Source: Anaerolineae bacterium
Lineage (GTDB): Bacteria; Chloroflexota; Anaerolineae; Aggregatilineales; Aggregatilineaceae
Reading direction: 5' to 3'
Assembly (NCBI GenBank): GCA_023382715.1
Contig: JAHDWP010000001.1
Location: 62,001 to 126,000, forward strand
Length of the DNA stretch: 64,000 nt
Shown here piece after piece: positions 1 to 8,205 of this stretch (the stretch's first letter is position 1; each line of letters begins with the position of its first letter). The translations under genes were made by a program, and so were the position numbers. Under the pieces are notes generated by a model, which was not told the DNA's origin, did not search any database, and saw only the letters and a list, made by a program, of their open reading frames with translations.

Positions 1-1147
1 TGGGCGTGTAGTCCAGGTCGCACTCCGGGTCCGGGGTGTGCAGGTTGATCGTCGGCGGGACGAACTGCTCGATGAGGGCTTTGATGCTGAACACGGCCTC
101 GATACTGCCCGCCGCGCCCATCAGGTGGCCGGTGACCGACTTGGTGGAGCTGATCGGGACCCGGTAAGCGTGGTCGCCGAAGACCGCTTTGATGGCGCGC
201 GTCTCGCTGACATCGTTGAGCGGTGTGCTGGTGCCGTGCGCGTTAATGTAGCTGATGTCCTGTGGGACCAGGCCGGCGCGATGTATGGCGCGGCGCATGG
301 CTTCCTGCGCACCTTCGCCGTGCTCCATCGGCGCGGTGATGTGAAAGGCGTCGCAGGTGCTGCCGTAGCCGGACAGCTCGCAGTAGATGCGCGCGCCGCG
401 CGCCTGGGCGTGCTCCAGCTCTTCGAGCACGAGCATGGCCGCGCCTTCGCCGACGACGAAGCCGTCGCGGTCGGCGGCGAACGGGCGGGACGCACCCTGC
501 GGGTCGTCGTTGCGGCGCGAGATGGCGCCCATGTTGGACAGGCTGGCGATGGTCAGGCTGAGCAGCGCGGCCTCTGAACTGCCGGCGAGCATGGCCAGCG
601 CCGCGCCGCGCCGGATCATCTCGTAGGCTTCGCCGACGCTGTTGTTGCCGGTGGCGCAGGCGGTGCTGATGGACATATTCGGCCCGCGCAGCCCGAAATC
701 AATGGCGATCTTCCCGGCTGGGCTGTCGGGGAGCATCATCGGCAGCAGCAGCGGGCTGACGGTGCTGTGCCCTTCCTGCATGAACTTCTCGATGCCGTTG
801 AACAACGTCGTAAAGCCGCCGATGCCCGTGCCAACGACCACGCCCACGTCCCAGGCATTGTGCTCATTGACGACCAGGCCAGAGTCCTTGAGAGCCTGTT
901 GGCTGGCGTAGTGGGCCACCTGTGTCAGCGGATCGGTGCGGCGCAGGTCACGGCGGTTCAGGTGCTCGGCGGGGTCGTAGTTCTTCACGGGCGCGCCGAA
1001 GGTGACCTTGAGACCCAACTCTTCGAACTCTGGCATATGCTGCGCGCCGGAGACGCCATTGGCCGCGTTGCGCCAGGCTTCTTCCGGCGAATTTCCGACG
1101 GGGCAGAGGATGCCCAGGCCGGTGACGACGACACGTTTGAAGTCCAC
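1..1147 (-). CDS. fabF: 3-oxoacyl-ACP synthase II (KAS II), C-terminus beyond window
   Basis: Condensing enzyme of type II fatty-acid elongation, joining malonyl-ACP to acyl-ACP in the cytoplasm. Translating the minus strand from a GTG at 1147, with GAAGGAG seven bases upstream, gives VDFKRVVVTGLGILCPVG and an unbroken thiolase fold. The active-site Cys is residue 164 in STACATGNN. The two catalytic His are residue 304 (HGTSTPLND) and residue 341 (SVTGHLMGA), matching the usual FabF spacing. About 382 codons lie in the window and roughly 30 should follow beyond base 1. A GTG start and the window edge keep it from looking like one clean ORF. No other fab gene is visible, so operon context cannot be judged. 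Confidence 0.95.
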   Translation of the reverse strand, partial: MDFKRVVVTGLGILCPVGNSPEEAWRNAANGVSGAQHMPEFEELGLKVTFGAPVKNYDPAEHLNRRDLRRTDPLTQVAHYASQQALKDSGLVVNEHNAWDVGVVVGTGIGGFTTLFNGIEKFMQEGHSTVSPLLLPMMLPDSPAGKIAIDFGLRGPNMSISTACATGNNSVGEAYEMIRRGAALAMLAGSSEAALLSLTIASLSNMGAISRRNDDPQGASRPFAADRDGFVVGEGAAMLVLEELEHAQARGARIYCELSGYGSTCDAFHITAPMEHGEGAQEAMRRAIHRAGLVPQDISYINAHGTSTPLNDVSETRAIKAVFGDHAYRVPISSTKSVTGHLMGAAGSIEAVFSIKALIEQFVPPTINLHTPDPECDLDYTP

Positions 1148-1334
1148 AGATCGCTCCTTCGATTTGCTGGTACCGCGCTGCCCGCGCGCAGAGCGGTGAG
1201 GGTGCTCGCAAGGCGGGCGGGTTCACCGCCCAGCCGTCCATTATACCGCATGTCCGGGCGGCGAGGGGGCACCGGCATGAACTATAACCCTGCGGGCGGA
1301 TCGGGGTTGCTCTGCGGCAGCGAAACTGGTCTGG

Positions 1335-1475
1335 GGGTGCGTGCAAAACCTGTCGGGCAGGGGCGCTGCCCTGCTGCGCTCCCGTAGAAGCGTATTGTAA
1401 TACGCCCCTCCGGGACTTCATCTCACCCGGCATCAAGCGAGTCGCTGGCAGGCGGGGCTTGGCATGCCAGCGGCG
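1335..1475 (+). repeat. Family B repeat, degenerate copy
   Basis: The left end GGGTGCGTGCAAAACCTGTC matches the copies at 26845 and 60615. It is followed by a central hairpin GCGTATTGTAATACGC (1390-1405) and a decayed right end, GCGAGTCGCTGGCAGGC, that resembles the GCGAGTCGCTGACAACTTTGCACGC end at 60783. It fills most of the 363-base gap between fabF and the divergent SDR gene. Confidence 0.6.
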
Positions 1476-1486
1476 CGATATATAAT
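1459..1486 (+). promoter_or_regulatory. Sigma70-type promoter for the SDR gene
   Basis: TTGGCA, 16 bases, then TATAAT. The -10 box ends 24 bases before the ATG at 1511. It overlaps the decayed right end of the preceding repeat. Confidence 0.55.
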
Positions 1487-1510
1487 CGCGCAGCGGAGGC
1501 AAGGGCAACT

Positions 1511-2458
1511 ATGATCCTGGTGACCGGGGCATCCGGGCTGGTGGGCCGGCAGCTTGTGCCGCGCTTGCACGCGGAAGGGCTGCCCGTGCGCGCCTACGTG
1601 CTGCCAGCGCGCGGCGCGCGACTGTCGCGCTTCGACTGGCCACTTGAGGTTGAGGTCGTGGCCGGGCGGCTGGACGATGCCCAGACCCTCTATCGCGCCA
1701 TGCAGGGCGTGCATACGGTGATTCACCTGGCCAGCGCCCAGTGGTGGGGCACCTCCCGCGACCTGCGGCGTGTGGACATTGAGGGCACGCAGCACCTGAT
1801 CGTCGCTGCGCGCTCGGCGCGCATCGGACGCCTGGTTGCTCTGAGCCAGCTTGGGGCGGAGCCGGCATCGGCCTACGAGCTGCTGCGCGTCAAGGGGCAG
1901 GTGGAGACGCTGGTGCGCAACAGCGGCATCGCCTATACGATCATGCGCTGCGGGGTTCTCTTCGGCCCGGAAGACCGCTTTGTCAACGGGATTGCCATGC
2001 TCCTGCGCTCCAACCCGCTGTTTTTCTTCCAGCCAGGGAAGGGGGAGGGCCTGCTGCATCCGCTGTATGTGGGCGATCTGGTGGCGGCGCTGGTCAATTC
2101 CCTGGAGCGCATTGACCTGGTAGACTCCACTATCGAGATCGGCGGGGCGGAGTACGTGAGCTATAACGAGATGGTGCGCACCGTGATGCGCGTCTCCGGC
2201 ACGCGGCGTATTATTGTGCCCATGCCGCCGTACCTGCTGCGCACGCTCAACCGCCTGGTGACGCGAGTAGTGCGCCGCTGGCCGATGACGCCGCAGTGGC
2301 TGGACTTGCTGGCTAGCAACCGCACGGCCAAGCTCGGCAACCTGTACGATTACTGCGGGGTGCGCCCGGTGCGTTTTGAAGATACGCTGCTGACGTACAT
2401 GCCGGGCCGCCACTATCGCCGCGAGCTGCTGCGCTTCATATGGCGGCGTCAACACTGA
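1511..2458 (+). CDS. Atypical SDR, NAD(P)-dependent epimerase/NDUFA9-like
   Basis: A 315-residue Rossmann-fold protein of the atypical (NmrA/NDUFA9-like) short-chain dehydrogenase group. The dinucleotide-binding glycine motif is at the extreme N-terminus (VTGASGLVGRQL, residues 4-15). IHLAS near residue 73 and LVALSQLGAE around residue 115 follow the usual strand order. YELLRVKGQVE around residue 125 replaces the classical YxxxK spacing, as expected for atypical members. The start is ATG with GGAGG about 11 bases upstream. A TATAAT promoter precedes it and there is no partner gene close by. The substrate is unknown. Members of this family act on sugar nucleotides or serve as non-catalytic NAD(P)H-binding proteins. 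Confidence 0.8.
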   Translation: MILVTGASGLVGRQLVPRLHAEGLPVRAYVLPARGARLSRFDWPLEVEVVAGRLDDAQTLYRAMQGVHTVIHLASAQWWGTSRDLRRVDIEGTQHLIVAARSARIGRLVALSQLGAEPASAYELLRVKGQVETLVRNSGIAYTIMRCGVLFGPEDRFVNGIAMLLRSNPLFFFQPGKGEGLLHPLYVGDLVAALVNSLERIDLVDSTIEIGGAEYVSYNEMVRTVMRVSGTRRIIVPMPPYLLRTLNRLVTRVVRRWPMTPQWLDLLASNRTAKLGNLYDYCGVRPVRFEDTLLTYMPGRHYRRELLRFIWRRQH

Positions 2459-2647
2459 AGGGTTGTCAGGGATCGGTCATCCGTGATCGGTGGGCGGTTC
2501 AGAGATTTGCGGCTGGGGGTGTGAGCGGCAGGGTGGCGGATAGCTGAGAACCGCTGATCCATGCCGCCAACTGCTGACCGCTGGCTGATCACGGGTGGCC
2601 GACAGCCGGTAACTATGCGCCTGGTCAGGCGCGCTGGTGAGGTGACC

Positions 2648-5254
2648 ATGCAGCCCAACTCGCATGGCTCGATGATCTCGACGGTTCGGCGACTGAGCGA
2701 GGCGGAGCGGATCGTTGGCCTCGACGAGATGGAGGTGCGCTCGCGCCGCGCGCGCGGCGAGGGCAACGACTTCCAGCTTCCCACCAGCCGCTCGCTGGCC
2801 AGCATCTTCCGCCAGAACGTCTTCACGCTGATCAACCTGGTGCTGTTCAGCATTGGCGCGGTGATGGTCTCCATCGGGCGGCCTGACGAAGCCCTGGCCA
2901 GCGTCAGCCTGATCCTGATGAACATCATCGTCGGGCTGATCCAGGAAGTGCGCGCCAAGCGCAAGCTGGATCGCATCGCCCTGCTGACGCGCCCCAAAGT
3001 CTCGGTGATCCGCGAGGGAGAGGAGCGCAGCGTAGGCCCGGAGGAACTCGTGCGCGGCGATATTGTGGTCGTGCGCGCCGGCGATCAGATCGTGGTGGAC
3101 GGCATCCTGGTCGGCTGTGGGCAGATTGAGGTGGACGAATCGCTGCTGACCGGCGAATCGGATCACATACCCAAGCGCGCGGGCGATCACCTGCTTTCCG
3201 GCAGTTTCGTTGTGGCGGGCAGCGCGCTGTTCGTCGCGCGGCGGGTAGGGGCCAAGAGCTTCGCCAACACGGTGGCCGCCGAGGCGCGCACCTTTCGCGT
3301 AGTCAAAACCCCACTTCAGCGCAACGTGGATTTTGTCATCCGGCTGCTGATGATCGTGGCCATATTCTTCGGCATGCTGCTGCTGGTCTCGTCGCTGCTG
3401 TCCGACATCCCCCTGATGCGGCGCGTGCAGACGGCGGCGGTGATCGCCGGGCTGGTGCCGAACGGCCTGTTCTTCATGGTGATCGTCGCTTACGCGATGG
3501 GGGCGGTGCGCATCGCTTCGCGCGGGGCGCTCGTCCAGCAGGCGAACTCGGTCGAGTCGCTGAGCAACGTGGACGTGCTGTGCATGGATAAGACCGGCAC
3601 GCTGACGGCCAACAGAATAGCGTATCACGATGCGGTTGCGCTGGGCCTGACCAGAGAGGAGCTGGAGCGGGCGCTGGCCGACTTCGCCAGCAGCGCCAGC
3701 GCGACCAACAAGACGACCGAGGCGCTGATCGCGGCTCTGGGCGGAGAGAGGCTATCCACCGCAGACGAAGTGACGTTCTCGTCGGAGCGCAAGTTGAGCG
3801 CCATCATCTTTGACGATGCGCGGCGCCGGGGCGCTTACGTGCTTGGCGCGCCGGAGATGCTGGCTCCGCACCTGGACGTGCCGCTGGACTTGCTGCCGGA
3901 AACCGATCACTGGACGACGGGGGGGCTGCGCGTGGTGCTGTTCGCGCACAACCCGGCGGCGCTCTCTCTGCACGACGAAAAGGGGCAGCCCGCTCTGCCG
4001 GCGCTGCGCGCGCTGGGCCTGGCCGCTTTTCGGGACGAGCTGCGCCCGGACGCTCAGCAGACGCTGACCCAGTTCGCCCGCGCGGGCATAGACCTCAAGA
4101 TCATCTCCGGCGACAACCCGCAGACGGTCACAGCGCTGGCGCGCCAGGCCGGGCTGAGCGGCGATCTGACGGCGATTGCCGGGCAGGACCTGGCGGCGCT
4201 GGACGGCGCGGCATGGGGGCGCGTGGCCGAGGAGACGAGCGTCTTCGGGCGCATCGCGCCGCAGCAGAAGGAGCAACTGGTCAGCGCGCTGCGCGAGGCG
4301 GGGCACTACGTGGCGATGATCGGCGATGGCGTCAACGACGTGCTGTCGCTGAAGAAAGCGGACCTGGGCATCGCCATGGAGAGCGGCAGCGCGGCGACGC
4401 GCAGCGTGGCCGATATGATCCTGCTGGGCGATTCGTTTGCCGCCTTGCCGCCCGCTTTCCTGGAAGGGCAGCGCATCGTCAGCGGGATGCGCGACATCCT
4501 GCGCCTGTACCTGGCGCGCGCGATCACGCTGGTGCTGATGATCCTGTCAGCCTCGGTGGTGAGCGTGGGGTTCCCGTACATCCCCAAGCACATCACCCTG
4601 GTGGCGCTGCTGACGATCGGCACCCCGACTTTCGCCATCGCAGTGTGGGCGCGCCCCGATCAGTCGCAGAAGCGGCTGCTGCCCTCGGTGCTGCATTTCG
4701 CCTTTCCGGCGGGGATCGTCACGTTCCTGTTCGCGTTCGCGCTCTATGTGTACACGTTCAACAGCATCGTCAACGAGGGGCGCACCATCGGCGTGCTGCG
4801 CGAGGACATCGCCACCTTCCAGGTCTACGCGGGCATTGACTACGAAATCTACACGCCGGATCAGTTTCGCTACGAGGTGGCGGTGCTGCTCTCGCAGACG
4901 GTGCTGACGGTTTTCTCTGTGCTGGTCGGCCTGATGCTGGTGCTGTTCGTCGAGCCGCCGTTGCGCTGGTTCGCCGGCGGCGACCGTTACAGCGGCGACG
5001 TGCGGCCCACGCTGCTGGCGCTGGCGCTGGGATTGGTCTTCGCGGCGATCATGGCCACGCCGTCGCTGCGCCGGGCGTTCGAGCTGCTGCCGCTGGAGGC
5101 GCGCGACTATGGCGTGATCGGCGCGGCGCTGGTCGCCTGGCTGCTGGCGCTGCGTTACGCCTGGCGCGCCCGGCTGTTCCCGCGCTTTCTGCACCTGGAA
5201 TGGATGCTTGGCTCCGGCGAAGAGTGGCTGGCGGAAGACGCGCCGGGGGCGTGA
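2648..5254 (+). CDS. HAD-IC P-type cation-transporting ATPase
   Basis: Membrane ATPase of 868 residues in the P2-like group, closest by motif to the CtpE/lactococcal-type branch. Seen in order: an actuator domain with LLTGES; TM4 with PNGLFF; phosphorylation motif DKTGTLT with Asp at about residue 314; GDNPQTV; and the hinge MIGDGVNDVLSLKKAD. C-terminal membrane helices follow. I chose ATG 2648 because GAGGTG lies just before it; an ATG 87 bases earlier has no such site. Relatives in this branch usually carry Glu in the TM4 PEGL motif, but here it is Asn, so ion specificity may differ. Ca2+ or another divalent cation is a guess from family membership only. It stands alone, with no regulator beside it. 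Confidence 0.88.
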   Translation: MQPNSHGSMISTVRRLSEAERIVGLDEMEVRSRRARGEGNDFQLPTSRSLASIFRQNVFTLINLVLFSIGAVMVSIGRPDEALASVSLILMNIIVGLIQEVRAKRKLDRIALLTRPKVSVIREGEERSVGPEELVRGDIVVVRAGDQIVVDGILVGCGQIEVDESLLTGESDHIPKRAGDHLLSGSFVVAGSALFVARRVGAKSFANTVAAEARTFRVVKTPLQRNVDFVIRLLMIVAIFFGMLLLVSSLLSDIPLMRRVQTAAVIAGLVPNGLFFMVIVAYAMGAVRIASRGALVQQANSVESLSNVDVLCMDKTGTLTANRIAYHDAVALGLTREELERALADFASSASATNKTTEALIAALGGERLSTADEVTFSSERKLSAIIFDDARRRGAYVLGAPEMLAPHLDVPLDLLPETDHWTTGGLRVVLFAHNPAALSLHDEKGQPALPALRALGLAAFRDELRPDAQQTLTQFARAGIDLKIISGDNPQTVTALARQAGLSGDLTAIAGQDLAALDGAAWGRVAEETSVFGRIAPQQKEQLVSALREAGHYVAMIGDGVNDVLSLKKADLGIAMESGSAATRSVADMILLGDSFAALPPAFLEGQRIVSGMRDILRLYLARAITLVLMILSASVVSVGFPYIPKHITLVALLTIGTPTFAIAVWARPDQSQKRLLPSVLHFAFPAGIVTFLFAFALYVYTFNSIVNEGRTIGVLREDIATFQVYAGIDYEIYTPDQFRYEVAVLLSQTVLTVFSVLVGLMLVLFVEPPLRWFAGGDRYSGDVRPTLLALALGLVFAAIMATPSLRRAFELLPLEARDYGVIGAALVAWLLALRYAWRARLFPRFLHLEWMLGSGEEWLAEDAPGA

Positions 5255-5306
5255 AAGCCGGACGGGGGCAGGGTGACCAGGGCGCGGCAGAGCACGCCTC
5301 TGCGCC

Positions 5307-5339
5307 GGACTTCCGAAGTTTTCGAAAATTTCGGAAGCC
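5307..5339. repeat. Family C palindrome (CTTCCGAAG type)
   Basis: ACTTCCGAA, a short AT-rich middle, then TTCGGAAG. It is an imperfect hairpin shared in sequence with 24555, 51294, 58187 and 60480. It lies between the P-type ATPase stop and obg and could act as a bidirectional transcript end, although no T-tract follows. Confidence 0.6.
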
Positions 5340-5444
5340 TATTCCGGGACACAACATAACACAGCAGCACGCCTGCCCGCTGAAGCGCATTCCTCGCGGG
5401 CCGAGTTTTGACGCTCCAGACTCCCCGCGCTAGACTCCGCCTCT

Positions 5445-6707
5445 ATGAGCTTTGATGAAGCAACCATTCACGTGCGCAGCGGAGACGGCGGCGCAGGCCT
5501 CGTCCATTTCCGGCGCGAGAAGTTCGTCCCACGCGGCGGCCCCAGCGGTGGGGATGGGGGGCGCGGCGGAGACGTTTACCTGGTGGTCAAACCCACGCTC
5601 AACACCCTGATCGCCTTCTCGCGACAGTCGCGCTTCCGGGCCGAGAACGGCGCGCCCGGCGGGTCGAGCAACAGGACGGGGCGCAGCGCCGACGATCTGC
5701 TGATCGAGGTGCCCCCTGGCACGATCGTGCGCAATGCAGCGACCGGTGACCTGCTCGCCGACCTGACGCAGCCCGGCCAGCGCGTGCTGGTGGCGCGCGG
5801 TGGGCGTGGCGGGCGCGGCAACGCGCGCTTCGCCACCAGCACCAACCAGGCCCCGCGCATCGCCGAAAGGGGCGAGCCGGGCGAAGAGTGCTCGCTGCAC
5901 CTGGAGCTGAAGCTGCTGGCCGATGTGGGCATCGTCGGCGTGCCCAACGCCGGCAAGTCCACGCTGCTGTCGGTGATCAGCAACGCCAGGCCCAAGATCG
6001 CCGATTATCCCTTCACCACGCTTCAGCCGAACCTGGGGGTGGTGGTGCTGGACGACCGCGACCTGGTCTTTGCCGACATCCCCGGCCTGATCGAAGGAGC
6101 GCACACCGGGGCCGGGCTGGGCCACGACTTTCTGCGCCACATCCAGCGCACGCGGGTGCTGGTGCACCTGCTCGACGGCACCGCCGCCGACCCGATCGCT
6201 GACTTCCACCAGATCAACAGCGAGCTGGCGCTCTTTGACGACGCGCTGGGCAGCAAGCCCCAGATTGTCGTGCTCAACAAGCTCGACCTGCCGGACGTGC
6301 AGGCGCGCTGGCCGCAAATCAAGGAGAAGCTGACCCGGCTCGGCTACGAAGCGCTGGCCATCTCGGCGGCGGCCGGGCAGAACGTCCGCGCCGCAGTCAA
6401 CCGCGCCGTACAAGTGCTGGACAGCCTGCCCGCCGTCCCGCCCGAACCCGCCGAACGTCCCACCTATCAGCTTGACGAAGATCCGCTCGCCTTCACCGTC
6501 ACCCGCCTGCGCCAGGGCGAGTTCCGCGTCGCGGGGAAGCGCATCGAGCGCGCCGCTGCCATGACTTACTGGGACTACGACCAGGCCGTTACGCGCTTTC
6601 AGCGCATTCTTGAGACGATGGGCGTCACTGCTGCGCTGCGCGATGCTGGGGTCAAGCCCGGCGATTCTGTCTTCATCGGCGACATGGAGCTTGAGTGGAG
6701 CGACTGA
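5445..6707 (+). CDS. obg: GTPase Obg/CgtA
   Basis: Essential ribosome-associated GTPase acting in late 50S assembly. At 420 residues it shows the full three-domain layout. The glycine-rich Obg fold covers about residues 1-158 ([20 protein letters not shown]). The G domain follows with [30 protein letters not shown] and NKLD. A C-terminal OCT domain starts near residue 345. The ATG lies in CTCTATGAGC without a strong ribosome site. In many bacteria obg sits beside rplU and rpmA; here neither is present. Instead a lipoprotein and nadD follow, and obg-nadD proximity is common. Confidence 0.96.
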   Translation: MSFDEATIHVRSGDGGAGLVHFRREKFVPRGGPSGGDGGRGGDVYLVVKPTLNTLIAFSRQSRFRAENGAPGGSSNRTGRSADDLLIEVPPGTIVRNAATGDLLADLTQPGQRVLVARGGRGGRGNARFATSTNQAPRIAERGEPGEECSLHLELKLLADVGIVGVPNAGKSTLLSVISNARPKIADYPFTTLQPNLGVVVLDDRDLVFADIPGLIEGAHTGAGLGHDFLRHIQRTRVLVHLLDGTAADPIADFHQINSELALFDDALGSKPQIVVLNKLDLPDVQARWPQIKEKLTRLGYEALAISAAAGQNVRAAVNRAVQVLDSLPAVPPEPAERPTYQLDEDPLAFTVTRLRQGEFRVAGKRIERAAAMTYWDYDQAVTRFQRILETMGVTAALRDAGVKPGDSVFIGDMELEWSD

Positions 6708-6767
6708 GCCAGCTCGCCCGGCCTCTTGGGATTGGCACTGCACACCCTTGTGGAGGATACCTGGCCC

Positions 6768-7562
6768 ATGCGTGCTCTGGCGGTGGTAGGCGTCCTGCTT
6801 GCGCTCGTCCTGATCCTAACCGGGTGCGAAGATTCGGCCAGCGGCGAGCTGGTGCTGGAACAGGAAGCAGAAGTCCAGACGCTGACCGTGCGCATCTATG
6901 CCAACGGGAGGATCACTTTTCGCACGCCGGACGGGGTGGAGCTGCCTGCGCTGCTGGGGACAGGCGAGCCGGATGACGCTTTCAACCCTACGTCCTACTA
7001 CGGGGTGCCCAACACGCTGACCATTCGCATCAACGGGCAGGACCTGTACTTCGACCTGCACAATACCGTTTTCCGGCTCGAATACCGCTCGATGGCCTAT
7101 GTGACCAGCGACCTCACCCAATATGGCAAGGACCTCATCCTGATCGTCGAGCCGGGGCAGCGCAGCGCCGAGACGGTGACGCTCATCGCCATGAACGAGC
7201 GTATCAAAACAGAGAGCACGCGCATCACTCTCGAATACGTCGAACTGGACAGCGCGACTGTCCGCGTCTTCTTTGAGGCGCAGCGCGACCCGGACGCCAG
7301 CCTCACCGAGACCGATCCCGGCCTTCTGGAGCCGCGCGCAAGCTGCCTGCACGAGGTGGACAGCGGCTTTCTCGGCCTTGCCGAGCGGGAGCGGTTCGAA
7401 TATTTGCCGGCGCAGGCGGTGCTGACGACGGAAGAGCCGGGCGAGCACGTGCGCGGCTTCGCCGAATACCCGCGCCATCTGCTGCGCCCGGACTACGATT
7501 ACGAGTTCCGCTATGCGTGCGTGGACAGCTATGCGTTCCAACTGCCGTTCAAGATCAACTAG
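6768..7562 (+). CDS. Hypothetical lipoprotein
   Basis: I do not recognise a named family. The product has 264 residues and begins with a short hydrophobic segment ending in a lipobox, ILTGC (Cys at about 22), so it should be lipid-anchored outside the membrane. The mature part is rich in beta strands and acidic residues, with two Cys in the C-terminal third that may pair. ATG 6768 is preferred because GGAGG lies 11 bases before it; an upstream TTG would bury the signal peptide. The gene lies 60 bases after obg and 24 bases before nadD, so it is probably cotranscribed with both. Confidence 0.7.
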   Translation: MRALAVVGVLLALVLILTGCEDSASGELVLEQEAEVQTLTVRIYANGRITFRTPDGVELPALLGTGEPDDAFNPTSYYGVPNTLTIRINGQDLYFDLHNTVFRLEYRSMAYVTSDLTQYGKDLILIVEPGQRSAETVTLIAMNERIKTESTRITLEYVELDSATVRVFFEAQRDPDASLTETDPGLLEPRASCLHEVDSGFLGLAERERFEYLPAQAVLTTEEPGEHVRGFAEYPRHLLRPDYDYEFRYACVDSYAFQLPFKIN

Positions 7563-7586
7563 CGTCCGCCGCGTGGCCCGACGCCC

Positions 7587-8201
7587 GTGATTGCAGCGCC
7601 GGATCGCCTGGGAGTGTTTGGCGGGACGTTCGACCCGCCGCACCTCGGCCATTTGATTCTGGCCGAAGCTGCCGCCGATCATCTGGGGCTGGCGCGCGTG
7701 CTGTTCGTGCCCGCTGGCATTCCCCCGCACAAGGAGGCGCCCGCCGTGCGCGCGGGGGCAGAGCACCGCGCGGAGATGACCCGGCTGGCCATCGCTGGCA
7801 ACGCGCGCTTTGCCCTGGCGCGCACCGACCTGGACCGGCCTGGCCCGCACTACACGGTGGACATGCTGCGCCTGCTGCGCGAGGAATATCCCGGCAGCGA
7901 TCTTGTGCTGCTGGTCGGTGGGGATTCGCTGCGCGACCTGCCCACCTGGTCGCGCCCGCAGGAGTTGATCGCGCTGGCCCGGCTGGGCGTGCTGCGTCGC
8001 TCCGCTGATGACGTGAACCTGGAGGCGCTGGAGCGTGCCATTCCTGGCCTGGCGGCGCGCGTAACCTGGATTCCCGCGCCGCGCCTGGATATTGCGTCCT
8101 CGGCCATCGCCACAGCGATTGCTGCCGGGCGCAGCGTACGCTACCTGGTGCCAGATGCCGTCCTCGCCTACATCGAGGCGCACAGCCTATATAAGGAATA
8201 G
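7587..8201 (+). CDS. nadD: Nicotinate-nucleotide adenylyltransferase
   Basis: Converts nicotinate mononucleotide plus ATP to deamido-NAD in NAD synthesis. The 204-residue protein has the nucleotidyltransferase signature GGTFDPPHLGH, with the HxGH motif, at residues 11-21. FVPAGIPPHK binds substrate, and a degenerate C-terminal ISSTxIR equivalent (IASSAIATAI) follows. The start is GTG at 7587. It ends five bases before the ATG of the next lipoprotein, so translation may be coupled. An obg-nadD arrangement is widespread in bacteria. Confidence 0.95.
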   Translation: MIAAPDRLGVFGGTFDPPHLGHLILAEAAADHLGLARVLFVPAGIPPHKEAPAVRAGAEHRAEMTRLAIAGNARFALARTDLDRPGPHYTVDMLRLLREEYPGSDLVLLVGGDSLRDLPTWSRPQELIALARLGVLRRSADDVNLEALERAIPGLAARVTWIPAPRLDIASSAIATAIAAGRSVRYLVPDAVLAYIEAHSLYKE

Positions 8202-8205
8202 CGTA

